Below, piece after piece: positions 44,401 through 52,653 of a stretch of DNA of 64,000 nt (positions are counted from its first letter, which is position 1; each line of letters opens with the position of its first letter). The notes below the pieces were generated by a model. It was not told the DNA's origin and did no database searches. It saw only the letters and a program-made list of their open reading frames with translations. Source of the DNA: Acidisarcina sp963790505. Lineage in GTDB: Bacteria > Acidobacteriota > Terriglobia > Terriglobales > Acidobacteriaceae. The position numbers were made by a program, and so were the translations under genes. The stretch covers positions 868,001-932,000 of the forward strand of contig CAWBOT010000004.1 of the NCBI GenBank assembly GCA_963790505.1, in the 5' to 3' direction.

Positions 44401-45942
44401 TTTACCCCGACCGCTGTCGGATCTCGTACAGCGACGCTAAGCATTTACGTGAACATCGCGGGAGGGCAAATCACAGTACCCCTTACCGGGTCAGGGATAC
44501 CGGGCGGCGCCATCGTACTGCTGCCCACCTCGATGAACTTTGGCTCTGGGCTGATTGGCGTCACATCAACACCAGCGCAGAATGTGACAGTCTCCAATAC
44601 CGGCGGGGTTGCGGTTGAACTGGAGACGCCGGCGGCGACCGGAGATTTTTCAATCACCGCCAACACCTGTTCGGCGAGCCTGGCGCCGAACTTCGGTTGC
44701 ACGGTTTCGCTCACGTTTACGCCGACGGCATCCGGCCCCCGCTCCGGAGTTTTTTCTATTGCCGACAGCGTGGGTACCCAGACGATCCCGCTCTCCGGTG
44801 TTGGAGAATCGCCCGCTACCGACAGCGTCAGCCCCCAGACGCTCACCTTCGCCCCCCAGGTCGTGGGGACGGCGAGCACGGCGCAGGCGGTTACCCTAAC
44901 TAACTCGGGAGATTCTCCGCTCAACTCAATAGCGGTAACCGTCACCGGGGATTTTCATGCAGTTGACGGCTGCGGCAATTCCCTAATTGGCCACGCGAGT
45001 TGCTCGATCACAGTGAACTACACTCCCACAGCGGTCGGCCCAGAGATCGGCACGCTCGCCGTGACCGATATGTACGGGAAACCGCAGACGATCGCATTGA
45101 GCGGCGTGGGAGTAGCGCCGGCGGGGATATCGGTTTTGCCCGCCGCAATCGACTTCGGAGATTGGGGCGTCGCTGCAACCACCGCTGGACAGACCGTAAC
45201 GGTAACCAATAACGGAGGCGTTCCGCTCAATGGGCTGGCATTCGCGATCACTGGAGATTTTGGGATGGCGGGAAACTCCTGTGCGTCCACTTTGGCAGCG
45301 GGAGCGAACTGCGCCGTCGAAGTGACCTTCTCTCCCGCACAACCTGGCCCGGCGGCGGGGAAGTTGATCGTTTCGAGCTCGTCGGCGCCGGGTTTTGAGG
45401 TTGCCCTCAGCGGCACGGGTCTGAGCTTTACGATTCAGGCGCAAGGTGCTTCCAGCGTGACCGTGGCCAGTGGGCAGACCGCCAGCTATATGCTGCAGAT
45501 CGCTCCTGCCGCCGGCTCGAGCGGAGTGCTTACGCTTAGCTGCAGCGGAGCGCCGCAGAACTCGACCTGCCTCGTCAATCCGGCATCGGTACAGTTGTCG
45601 AGCGGCGTCACGGCATCGGTTACCGTGACGATCGCGACCGTCGCCGACACGGTCTCGCTGAATTCATCATCGGGATTGCGACTGTCGGCCGCGGTCTTAC
45701 TTCCCGCGGGGCTGATCTTTTTCGCAATCCCATGGACTCGTCGAAGGATGCTGCCTCTGGTTATTCTCTCCTTTGCTGCATGTCTTGCTCTCGGTTGCGG
45801 AGTTACTTCGACAGGTGGCATCTCAACCGCTCCAACCGGCGGTAATCCCGTCTCCACGCCTTCGGCGACCTACAATCCGCTCATCACCGCTACTGGGCCG
45901 GGAATAACGCAAAGCGTCACGCTGACGCTGATTGTCGATTAG
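41437..45942 (+). CDS. Giant surface protein with choice-of-anchor-D repeats
   Basis: Secreted protein of 1501 residues starting at a GTG (41437) with AGAGG six bases upstream. A signal peptide (VGCVAVCLSALPMWA) is followed by a beta-propeller-like part with sialidase/BNR-style turns (YSTDAGQTWLLG, YASTNGGASWANI) to about residue 920. Four Ig-like choice-of-anchor-D (HYDIN-type) repeats follow, residues about 925-1325. Near the C-terminus a hydrophobic segment (LSAAVLLPAGLIFFAIPW), an RRR and a second hydrophobic run ending in LGCG lie inside the last Ig-like domain, which then resumes (ITATGPGITQSVTLTLIVD). The protein is probably anchored at the outer surface. Its ligand is unknown. Confidence 0.82.
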   Translation: MKTRLLRLVGCVAVCLSALPMWALPPQNGGTGETNASQARKAEARRFLAKRGLFGLDGAELRKRAREARATLTVAPQSGLYAPALLNQPWQAVGPAQVSTAAYGNVTGRVTSIAADPADPTGNTVYLGTTGGGVWKSTNAAGPAASVVFTPLTDDLPVFSSGNLASLSIGAVSVQPGNTGVLLAGTGDPNDALDSYYGTGLLRSGDRGLTWSLIVNSGDLPLNGVTDFYFLGLAFSGFAWSSQSPNLVVAAVSQSAEGVVVGANEKEIFGGLQPAVMGLYYSTDAGQTWLLGTISDGPHQVVQTSTVAIGGGGNAATAVVWNPIRNRFYAAVRFHGYYESLDGITWTRLTNQPGSGLTTTECPTNPGGVGSVACPIFRGALAVQPVTGDMFALTVDVNLLDQGLWQDTCSATFGSCASSTVTFARQLNSVPLDDPNNPGTIAQGDYNLWLAAAQVTGDTLLFAGTTDIYRCSVAAGCAFRNTTNTATCGAAQVAPFQHAVDATFAGPLSLMYFGSDSGLCRSTDNVNQTEPPCSSDDARHYQNLNGGLGSLGEVQSFSQDPGNSAIFLAGLGVNGTAASTTPGQTVWPQVLDGYGSYVAIDPANSQNWYAQATAGVGIDVCTNGPSCTVTDFAPVIGYPQLGADAFASPEPSPFLVDSLDVGPQGSVNLIAGTCHVWRGPADGFSWSAANLLGELYPGEGPDCDGNAFIQSLATGIVVNLGGNVESIYAGMAGIGLDGPQAYSGHLFEATVSDGAPVPSSWTDLWPSPVVNDSKGFNPQDYSVSSVTVDSHDTTGQTIYATVQGFDTPVASTGSVYASTNGGASWANIRSNLPSDPVNSLAVDPNDANTVYVALDTGVYVTTAVTSCPMENCWSVYGTGLPNAPVLQLATFNQGGQALLRAGTYGRGIWQVPLITAAATVTTATAAPTTLTFPAQQVQTASAAQTVTLTNTGTIAMVVKQVTLAGDFAETDTCSVAVAVGASCSVQVTFTPTAVGSRTATLSIYVNIAGGQITVPLTGSGIPGGAIVLLPTSMNFGSGLIGVTSTPAQNVTVSNTGGVAVELETPAATGDFSITANTCSASLAPNFGCTVSLTFTPTASGPRSGVFSIADSVGTQTIPLSGVGESPATDSVSPQTLTFAPQVVGTASTAQAVTLTNSGDSPLNSIAVTVTGDFHAVDGCGNSLIGHASCSITVNYTPTAVGPEIGTLAVTDMYGKPQTIALSGVGVAPAGISVLPAAIDFGDWGVAATTAGQTVTVTNNGGVPLNGLAFAITGDFGMAGNSCASTLAAGANCAVEVTFSPAQPGPAAGKLIVSSSSAPGFEVALSGTGLSFTIQAQGASSVTVASGQTASYMLQIAPAAGSSGVLTLSCSGAPQNSTCLVNPASVQLSSGVTASVTVTIATVADTVSLNSSSGLRLSAAVLLPAGLIFFAIPWTRRRMLPLVILSFAACLALGCGVTSTGGISTAPTGGNPVSTPSATYNPLITATGPGITQSVTLTLIVD
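44210..45420 (+). repeat. Four tandem Ig-like choice-of-anchor-D repeats
   Basis: The repeated unit is about 300 bp (100 residues). Starts are near 44210 (TTLTFPAQQVQ), 44515 (PTSMNFGSGLIG), 44825 (PQTLTFAPQVVG) and 45135 (PAAIDFGDWGVA). Each unit contains V-x-NxG, a C...C pair and V-x-FTPxxxGP/S patterns. The copies are diverged at DNA level. Confidence 0.75.
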
Positions 45943-46080
45943 AACTGGTCTCGTAAGTAGCAGGCGCTCTCGCTCCGGCTTGCTGCGATCTCTTCGGCGG
46001 CCGGCATCCGTGGAATTTCGGCTCTCAAGCCAAAGAAACCCGGCGACTTTACATCCGGCGAGTTCAATGCAAACCTAGTC

Positions 46081-46476
46081 TTGGTGGCTATCCAAGCAAG
46101 ACGATCATCGAGTATTTCAGTCTGCATCTCCCGCCTGTTCCTCGCGCTGGTGATCGGCTTGGGCGGCTCCCCGCGATCCGCCGATGCCCAACAGCCGGTC
46201 GCGCAGGTCGTTGTCGTGCATGTCAAGAAATTTGCATTCGTACCGGGTGCTATCACGCTAAAGAAGGGCCAGACCACCAAACTTGTTCTGATCTCCGACG
46301 ATGTCCGCCATGGACTGGCAGTGAAAGGTCTCGGCCTGCGCGTCGACATTCGACCGGGTCAGCAGACCGAGGTCAGCGTCACGCCATCTCAGACCGGCGA
46401 CTTCCCCGGGACTTGCTCGGTATACTGCGGTAGTGGTCACAGGGACATGGAATTCCTGGTGCACGTAGTCGACTGA
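46081..46476 (+). CDS. Stand-alone CuA/cupredoxin domain protein
   Basis: Small exported copper protein of 131 residues. A hydrophobic segment (LFLALVIGLGGSPRSADA) fits a signal peptide. The cupredoxin fold follows, with a His in DDVRHGLAV and the loop CSVYCGSGHRDM. Its C-x3-C-x3-H-x2-M spacing is the complete binuclear CuA pattern of oxidase subunit II and nitrous oxide reductase. No membrane helices and no oxidase subunit I accompany it; the cta operon is 6 kb away. The start is TTG at 46081 or GTG at 46084, neither with a clear ribosome site. It may carry electrons to, or copper for, the oxidase. Confidence 0.78.
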   Translation: MVAIQARRSSSISVCISRLFLALVIGLGGSPRSADAQQPVAQVVVVHVKKFAFVPGAITLKKGQTTKLVLISDDVRHGLAVKGLGLRVDIRPGQQTEVSVTPSQTGDFPGTCSVYCGSGHRDMEFLVHVVD

Positions 46477-46501
46477 GACACTTCCTTTGCCCGGTTCCGC
46501 T

Positions 46502-46529
46502 TTGATTCGACACCCGAAGGCTCTACACT
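46502..46529 (+). promoter_or_regulatory. Probable promoter of the polysaccharide export gene
   Basis: TTGATT (46502-46507), 16 bp and TACACT (46524-46529) form a sigma-70-like pair about 113 bp before the ATG of the SLBB-domain export protein. I found no operator-like symmetry around it. Confidence 0.45.
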
Positions 46530-46641
46530 CTAGAAGCACTGTTGCAGTCCTTCTGCGGAGTTGTTCGCAGGGGAGCAAGGAGAAATTACCAAGGGAGGGA
46601 TTTGCGAGCATCCGTTCGCATTCCTCAACCCCGATGACGGT

Positions 46642-49404
46642 ATGCTAAAACGATCCGCATCCTTCCTGATCGCCTCATTCATTGGTATTTCCTCCCTATC
46701 GCAGGCCCAATCTTCCCAGGGATACCCAGGCGTCGATACGCAGCAGGGGATCGACTGCAGCGATCCGGCGAATGCTTCCTCGTCGAGCTGTCAGTCAGGA
46801 TACGGGCAAAGCGGACAGCAGAACGGCTATCCTTCCTATCCTTCTCAGCAACGCTATCCCGGCACAACGTCACAGACGGGTGTGAACGGGCAGAACGGAA
46901 CGCAGAATGGCCCCACCTATGTCGACAATGGCGGGACGGCCCGAAATCCCAATGCCCAGACCAATCAGGCGATGGCGCCCGCTCCTCTCGAGCCGCTGAC
47001 CGAGTTCCAGAAGCTGGTCGCGGCGACGACCGGTCAAGTTCTTCCCATCTTTGGGCATGATCTCTTTCGCGGAGTTCCCTCCACCTTCGCTCCGCTCGAT
47101 CAGATTCCAGTGACGCCGGATTACGTCATTGGGCCGGGCGACGAGATCAGGATCCGGGTCTGGGGTCAGGTGAATTTCAACGCCGACCTTAAAGTCGACC
47201 GCTCCGGGGACATTTACCCGCCGATGATCGGCCGCATCCACGTCACCGGGACCCCTTACTCAGAGCTGAGCCAACAGATCCGGTCGCAGGTGGCCAGGGT
47301 ATATCGCAATTTCGACCTGACCGTCGATCTGGGGCAGTTGCGCTCGATCCAGATATTCGTCGTCGGGCAGGCGCTGCGTCCAGGTTCCTATACGGTGAGT
47401 TCGCTCAGCACGCTGGTCAATGCGCTGTTTGCCTCGGGCGGCCCGTCGGTCCAGGGCACGATGCGCGACATTCAGCTGAAGAGGGATGGCAAGGTCATCT
47501 CCGACTTCGACCTCTATGATCTGCTCATCCGCGGTGACAAATCCAAAGACGCCCGGTTGTTGCCCGGCGATGTCATTTTCATTCCGGCTGCCGGTCCGCA
47601 GGTCGCGCTCATCGGCAGCGTTCGCAAGCCGGCAATCTATGAACTGAACCGCGGGGAGCTAAACGGCGGGACGACTACCCTCCAGCAACTCCTGGACTCG
47701 GCAGGCGGGCGCTCTACAATCGCATCCGGTTCGCGAATGTCGATTGAGCGCATCGAGGAACATCAGGCGAGACAGACCTTCGAGGTGGCGCTGGATACGA
47801 CCGGCCTGGCCACGACGCTTCAGGACGGGGACGTCATACGGGTTCTATCGATCGTCCCGGCATTCGAGAAGACGGTGACTTTGCGCGGCAACCTGGCAAA
47901 TCCCGGACGCTTTGAATGGCACGAAGGCATGAAACTCAGCGACCTCATCCCGGATCGCCCTTCGCTAATCACCAGAAACTACTGGTGGCGTCGCGCCCAG
48001 CTTGGGCTGCCCGGCCCCGAATTTCAGCCTCTCGAAGGGCGGGGGCCGCTCTTTCAGCCCATCAATCCAGGTTACTTGCCCAGGCAGCGCCCGCCCGTGT
48101 ACGGAAACTCATCCAGTCCTATCAGTCAGCCATACGCTCAGGATGCGACTTCGGTGGGACAACAGCAGGGGGCGGACCGGGGGCAATATGCAACCAACCC
48201 GACTCAGTATCCCAACAACCAGACGCAGTATCCTGGCAATCCGGCGCAGTACCCTGACAGCCAGACCGGCATCCAGCAGGACAATAGCAATACTTCCGGC
48301 AACTACTCGCAGACGCAGCGGCCAAATACGCTTCCGGCACAATCCGGGGCGACGGGCGGCACGTTAGCCGGACAACAGAGCCAGGTCATCACTGAGAACG
48401 TCGCTTCCGCTTCCGGAGAGAAGGTGGAGGTCAAACTCTCCGCGCCCGAGATCGACTGGACCTACGCGGTCGTCGAGCGTCTCGATCCTAAGACGCTGAA
48501 AACGTCGCTCTTGCCCTTTAACCTTGGCAAGCTGGTGATCGACCATGATCCGACTCAGGACCTGGTGCTTCAGCCCGGCGATGTGGTTTCTATCTTTTCG
48601 CAGGCGGATATCCGTGTGCCTCTCGATCAGCAAACCAAGTTCGTCAAGTTGGAGGGGGAGTTTGTCAGTGCCGGCATTTATAGCGTCGGGCCCGGGGAGA
48701 CCCTTCGCGAAGTGGTAGAGCGCGCTGGTGGTTTCACCCCCAATGCCTACATCTTTGGCTCCGAGTTCACGCGCGAGTCGACGCGGGTCTTCCAGCAACA
48801 ACGGCTGGACGAATACGTGCAATCGCTGGAGCTGCAAGCACAGCGCGGCGCGCTTAGTCTGGCGGCCAACGCGGTCAGCCCCCAGGACACGGCGGCGGCC
48901 AACTCGGCTGGCATCAACGAGCAAGCCCTCCTGTCTCGGCTGCACCAATTGAAGGCCACGGGCAGGATCGTCCTCGAAGTCAAGCCGAACAGCATCGGGC
49001 TGGACAGCATCCCCGACCTCCAACTTCAGGACGATGATCGCTTTGTCGTTCCATCGGTGCCTGCGACGGTGAACGTGGTGGGCGCAGTCTACGATCAGAA
49101 CTCATTCTTATATCAATCGCAGCGCCGAGTGGGCGACTACCTGCGTTTGGCCGGTGGCCCGAACCGCGAGGCCGACAAGGGCCACATCTTCATCATTCGC
49201 GCGGACGGTTCGGTCTACAGCAAAGAGACCGCAAACGGCCTTTGGGGAAACAATTTCGAGGCTGCCAGACTGAACCCTGGAGACAGCATCATCGTGCCCG
49301 AGAAGATCATCGGCACCTCCGTCCTGCGCAATTTCATCAACTGGTCTCAGGTCTTTTCGCAGCTGGCTCTGGGAGCGGCGGCCATTAGCGTTCTGCACAA
49401 TTAG
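46642..49404 (+). CDS. SLBB-domain polysaccharide export protein (Wza-like)
   Basis: Outer-membrane polysaccharide secretin of 920 residues from the ATG at 46642. The open frame starts earlier at 46561, but the signal peptide (SASFLIASFIGISSLSQAQ) fits this start. A Gln/Gly/Asn-rich tract is followed by the Poly_export domain (YVIGPGDEIRIRVWGQVNF, then LKVDRSGDIYPPMIGRIHV). Several SLBB domains follow (for example VFVVGQ-like IQIFVVGQALRPGSYTVSS, and VALIGSVRKPAIYELNRGEL). A low-complexity QYP-rich insert separates the middle and late SLBB domains. The last helix INWSQVFSQLALGAAAISVL resembles the Wza barrel helix. No chain-length regulator or kinase lies beside it; a sugar transferase follows. 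Confidence 0.88.
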   Translation: MLKRSASFLIASFIGISSLSQAQSSQGYPGVDTQQGIDCSDPANASSSSCQSGYGQSGQQNGYPSYPSQQRYPGTTSQTGVNGQNGTQNGPTYVDNGGTARNPNAQTNQAMAPAPLEPLTEFQKLVAATTGQVLPIFGHDLFRGVPSTFAPLDQIPVTPDYVIGPGDEIRIRVWGQVNFNADLKVDRSGDIYPPMIGRIHVTGTPYSELSQQIRSQVARVYRNFDLTVDLGQLRSIQIFVVGQALRPGSYTVSSLSTLVNALFASGGPSVQGTMRDIQLKRDGKVISDFDLYDLLIRGDKSKDARLLPGDVIFIPAAGPQVALIGSVRKPAIYELNRGELNGGTTTLQQLLDSAGGRSTIASGSRMSIERIEEHQARQTFEVALDTTGLATTLQDGDVIRVLSIVPAFEKTVTLRGNLANPGRFEWHEGMKLSDLIPDRPSLITRNYWWRRAQLGLPGPEFQPLEGRGPLFQPINPGYLPRQRPPVYGNSSSPISQPYAQDATSVGQQQGADRGQYATNPTQYPNNQTQYPGNPAQYPDSQTGIQQDNSNTSGNYSQTQRPNTLPAQSGATGGTLAGQQSQVITENVASASGEKVEVKLSAPEIDWTYAVVERLDPKTLKTSLLPFNLGKLVIDHDPTQDLVLQPGDVVSIFSQADIRVPLDQQTKFVKLEGEFVSAGIYSVGPGETLREVVERAGGFTPNAYIFGSEFTRESTRVFQQQRLDEYVQSLELQAQRGALSLAANAVSPQDTAAANSAGINEQALLSRLHQLKATGRIVLEVKPNSIGLDSIPDLQLQDDDRFVVPSVPATVNVVGAVYDQNSFLYQSQRRVGDYLRLAGGPNREADKGHIFIIRADGSVYSKETANGLWGNNFEAARLNPGDSIIVPEKIIGTSVLRNFINWSQVFSQLALGAAAISVLHN
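48184..48267 (+). repeat. Four in-frame 21-bp tandem repeats inside the export protein
   Basis: Four 7-codon units read QYATNPT, QYPNNQT, QYPGNPA and QYPDSQT. DNA copies differ by several bases but keep the CAG/CAA-TAT/TAC phase. The repeats lie in a Gln/Asn/Pro linker and could vary in number between strains without breaking frame. Confidence 0.8.
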
Positions 49405-49921
49405 AGGGAGTCGAGCCTGGCGCTACGGTATGCTTCCGGGTTGACAATTGTGCGCCTCCAATTGGCCCATTTGCCGTCACTCTTACGCTTTTCACGAAAG
49501 GCAGCCGAAATACCCTCAAGGCATCCAGAATGCCGCAGAGGGAATCTTTACAAGAAGGTCAATCGGGGTTTAGTACACTGTACCCGGACTGAACGAGGGA
49601 CTCGTTTCGGGAAAGCAACTTTAGAGGCAAAACCGGGTCTGGGCTGTCAAGTTGGTCTACCGGCTGATCTTGTGACGACACAATCGCGGAGAATTAGGTT
49701 GATCTTGGCATCATCCGGGTGATAGTTCTGGACGTAGACAATAAGCAACTTTAGGAAGCTCCGGGGATTACTTTGGTTATTCGTCTGGATTGTGGTTCGA
49801 CTCGGCAGCAGGGTTGATGCAATCAATAGGTATCAGGCGGTAGGGCCGTTGAATTGAGATGACGATAAAGCAAAGACGCGAATGATACATCGCGTTTTCT
49901 TGCAATAATTTTCCTCGGGGG
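49405..49921. other. Long intergenic region upstream of the sugar transferase
   Basis: About 517 bases between the export gene and the sugar transferase. I see no convincing gene; a 93-codon frame at 49441-49722 has no recognisable domain. It contains a perfect palindrome GTACA-C-TGTAC (49573-49583) and a 12-bp exact direct repeat AAGCAACTTTAG at 49613-49624 and 49743-49754. These fit a regulatory region for the transferase. Confidence 0.5.
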
Positions 49922-50806
49922 ATGCATTTGGCTTCGTCAATTTTGTCCACACGCGCTGGCGGCCGTATCGTCACGGTTCGTCCCGAACCAGGCGCAGATT
50001 TCGACTCCTCCATCACTCACGATATTGACGGTCATCTGGAATTCCGTACGGATTCCGAGAGTTGTGTTGCCGAATCCCTGGATGCCGGCAGCACCTTTAA
50101 TTCCGAAACATTCAGTGGCTATGTAGACGCTTCAGGGGGATTTGGGACTTATCAGACGCTTCCTCGTTTTGTCGATCTGCCCACCCAAAGCGCAAAGTAC
50201 CAATTAGGCAAGCGGATATTCGATCTCCTGTTGGCTGTCGCAATCTCCCCGATTCTGGCGGTCATGATTGTGGTCATCGGCGGAATGATTGCCTTGACTT
50301 CCGGCGGTCCGATCTTCTTCCGGCAACGCCGCATCGGTCAGCACGGACGCGAATTTCTCATCTGGAAATTCCGTACGATGAGCCCGCGCGCGGACAGCAT
50401 TCTGGTTGAGCATCTGAAGCGCGACGCTGCCGCGAGGGACGAATGGAACCACACTTACAAATTGCGCGAGGACCCTCGTATCACCCGGCTCGGCAGAATG
50501 TTGCGCGAGACCAGCCTGGATGAGCTCCCCCAGATACTCAATGTGTTTTCCGGGGACATGAGCTTCGTGGGTCCGCGTCCGATCGTCAGGGCCGAGAGGC
50601 CCAGGTATGCCGAGCGCTACCTCTACTACCTCGCGGCTGTTCCGGGCATCACTGGGCTATGGCAGGTTTCAGGGCGTTGTGATGTCACTTATGAAGCGCG
50701 CACCATCCTGGACGAAACCTACGTCCGCAAATGGAACATGGTGCGGGACATCTGGATTCTCCTCAAAACGCCGCGGGCGGTAATGAACCGCGACGGCGCC
50801 TACTGA
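49922..50806 (+). CDS. Undecaprenyl-phosphate sugar phosphotransferase (WbaP/ExoY type)
   Basis: Initiates an exopolysaccharide repeat by moving a sugar-1-phosphate onto undecaprenyl phosphate in the inner membrane. It has 294 residues. The first 95 residues look disordered and are not family-typical. The catalytic part begins at KYQLGKRIFDLLLAVAISP with a re-entrant helix, then GGPIFFRQRRIGQHGREFLI, KFRTMS, the catalytic DE region ETSLDELPQILNVFSGDMS, and VGPRP. It likely feeds the SLBB exporter upstream. A GGGGG run sits directly before the ATG, closer than a standard ribosome site. Confidence 0.9.
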   Translation: MHLASSILSTRAGGRIVTVRPEPGADFDSSITHDIDGHLEFRTDSESCVAESLDAGSTFNSETFSGYVDASGGFGTYQTLPRFVDLPTQSAKYQLGKRIFDLLLAVAISPILAVMIVVIGGMIALTSGGPIFFRQRRIGQHGREFLIWKFRTMSPRADSILVEHLKRDAAARDEWNHTYKLREDPRITRLGRMLRETSLDELPQILNVFSGDMSFVGPRPIVRAERPRYAERYLYYLAAVPGITGLWQVSGRCDVTYEARTILDETYVRKWNMVRDIWILLKTPRAVMNRDGAY

Positions 50807-50875
50807 CGCCTCCGGCTATACTGGAGCAGCGGGAATACTGCACCCGCAGGCGTTAATTCATGAAGATTCAATTCA

Positions 50876-51190
50876 ATGACAGAGTCTGAAAGAGTGAGTG
50901 TCGGCGATCTTCGCCGCGTGGCGGAGCTCGCCAATCTTGAGTTGACCCCACACGAAGAGACATCCATGCTTCGTGACCTGAACTCCATCCTTGATCATGT
51001 GGCGCAACTGAACGAGCTGGATACGACTGCGGCGCCGCCAATGGCCCAAGTGAGTGAAATTCTGGGTGCCGTTTCGACGGCGTGGCGGCCAGACGAACTG
51101 GTGGCGTCCCTCGACCGGGCGAGCGTCATGGCTGCTTCGCCGGATTCGGACGGCACTTATTTCCGTGTTCCCAAAGTGATAGAACGCTAG
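50876..51190 (+). CDS. gatC: Aspartyl/glutamyl-tRNA amidotransferase subunit C
   Basis: Small subunit of GatCAB, 104 residues, with the family beginning VSVGDLRRVAELANLELTPH and the LNSILDHVAQLNELDT block. It wraps GatA and GatB in the complex that converts Glu-tRNA-Gln or Asp-tRNA-Asn to the amide. It is followed by gatA after 8 bp. Confidence 0.94.
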   Translation: MTESERVSVGDLRRVAELANLELTPHEETSMLRDLNSILDHVAQLNELDTTAAPPMAQVSEILGAVSTAWRPDELVASLDRASVMAASPDSDGTYFRVPKVIER

Positions 51191-51198
51191 AGTTTTCA

Positions 51199-52653
51199 AT
51201 GTCCCCAGAGATCACAACCATCAAACCGTCCAGCATTGAGCAGGTCCGTTCCACCCTCGCCGCCGGGGAAGTCAAGGCCAGTGAGCTGGCCGAAGAGTTT
51301 TTCATCCGCATCGAGGCCGAAAATCCGGCGATCAATGCCTATCTCGCCCTGAGCCGGGAGCGCGCCCTCAAGCAGGCGGCGGAGATCGATGACCGGGTCG
51401 CAGCCGGAGGACCTTTGCCAGCACTGGCTGGAGTACCCTTCGGCATTAAGGATGTGCTCGCCGTGCAGGGATCGCCAGCGACAGCCGGATCGAAGATCCT
51501 CGAAGGCTATCTGCCGCCATACGATGCCACGGTAGTGAAGCGCCTTGAGGCCGCGGGAGCGGTTTTACTCGGCAAGCTGAACTGCGATGAGTTTGCGATG
51601 GGTTCTTCCAACGAGAACTCCGCCTATGGGCCGGTGCGCAATCCGCGCGCCCTGGATCGGGTTCCCGGAGGTTCGAGCGGCGGCGCAGCTGCAGCCGTGG
51701 CAGCTGGCATGGCGATCGCGACGCTGGGCACCGATACCGGCGGTTCGATCCGCCAGCCGGCTTCGTTCTGCGGAGTCGTCGGTGTTCTCCCGACATACGG
51801 CCGAGTCTCCCGCTACGGGTTGATCGCCTTCGCATCGTCGCTGGACCGTGTCGGGCCGTTCACGAATACTGTCGCTGATGCAGCGACGGTTCTCGGCGTC
51901 ATTGCCGGGCATGATCCGATGGACGCGACGTCGTCGTATGAGCCGGTGCCCGATTACGCCGCCGAGCTGGAGAAGCCGGTTGAAGGGCTAATGATTGGCG
52001 TTCCAGCGGAGTATTTCGCCGAGGGACTAGATCCAGAGGTCAGGGCAGCGGTCGAAGCCGCAGTCGAGAAACTGCGGGCTGCCGGTGCGATCATTCGCCC
52101 CATCTCGCTGCCCCATACTCGTTACGCGGTGCCGGCCTACTACGTGCTCGCCACTGCCGAAGCCAGCTCTAACCTGGCGCGATTCGACGGCGTGCGTTAC
52201 GGCTATCGCGCGCCCGATTCGACGACTCTATCGGCGATGTATAGGAAATCACGGGATGGCGGCTTCGGTGCGGAGGTGAAGCGGCGCATCCTGCTTGGCA
52301 CTTATGCCCTGAGCGCCGGCTACTACGACGCCTATTACAAGAAGGCGCAGCAGGTGCGCACTCTGCTCACCCAGGACTTTCTCCAAGCCTTCCGAGAAGT
52401 TGATGCCATTGTCACGCCAGTTGCGCCGACGCCGGCCTTCAAGATCGGCGAGAAGACCGACGATCCGATGGCGATGTACCTCGCCGACATCTACACCGTG
52501 ACAGCGAGTCTGGCGGGGATCTGCGGCATTTCCGTGCCCTGTGGGGTTTCGCGCGAAGGGCTGCCCATCGGCGCGCAAATCCTCGGCAAGCACTTTGCCG
52601 AGGGAACGGTCTTTCGCGTTGCGCAAGCGATCGAGAAGTCGCAGGCAAGCTAG
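51199..52653 (+). CDS. gatA: Aspartyl/glutamyl-tRNA amidotransferase subunit A
   Basis: Amidase-signature enzyme of 484 residues, releasing ammonia from glutamine for tRNA amidation. The Ser-cisSer-Lys triad can be read in VPFGIKDVL (Lys), DTGGSIRQPASFCG (cis-Ser) and VPGGSSGGAAAAVAAG (nucleophile region). The frame runs upstream to 51082 across gatC, but homology and the ATG at 51199 set the start. gatB is not in the window. The TAG stop touches the stop of the convergent GH13 gene. Confidence 0.95.
   Translation: MSPEITTIKPSSIEQVRSTLAAGEVKASELAEEFFIRIEAENPAINAYLALSRERALKQAAEIDDRVAAGGPLPALAGVPFGIKDVLAVQGSPATAGSKILEGYLPPYDATVVKRLEAAGAVLLGKLNCDEFAMGSSNENSAYGPVRNPRALDRVPGGSSGGAAAAVAAGMAIATLGTDTGGSIRQPASFCGVVGVLPTYGRVSRYGLIAFASSLDRVGPFTNTVADAATVLGVIAGHDPMDATSSYEPVPDYAAELEKPVEGLMIGVPAEYFAEGLDPEVRAAVEAAVEKLRAAGAIIRPISLPHTRYAVPAYYVLATAEASSNLARFDGVRYGYRAPDSTTLSAMYRKSRDGGFGAEVKRRILLGTYALSAGYYDAYYKKAQQVRTLLTQDFLQAFREVDAIVTPVAPTPAFKIGEKTDDPMAMYLADIYTVTASLAGICGISVPCGVSREGLPIGAQILGKHFAEGTVFRVAQAIEKSQAS

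Noticed and set aside
49441..49722. Protein of 93 residues upstream of the sugar transferase
   Set aside because: No domain, no ribosome-binding site and unusual codon use; more likely non-coding regulatory DNA.
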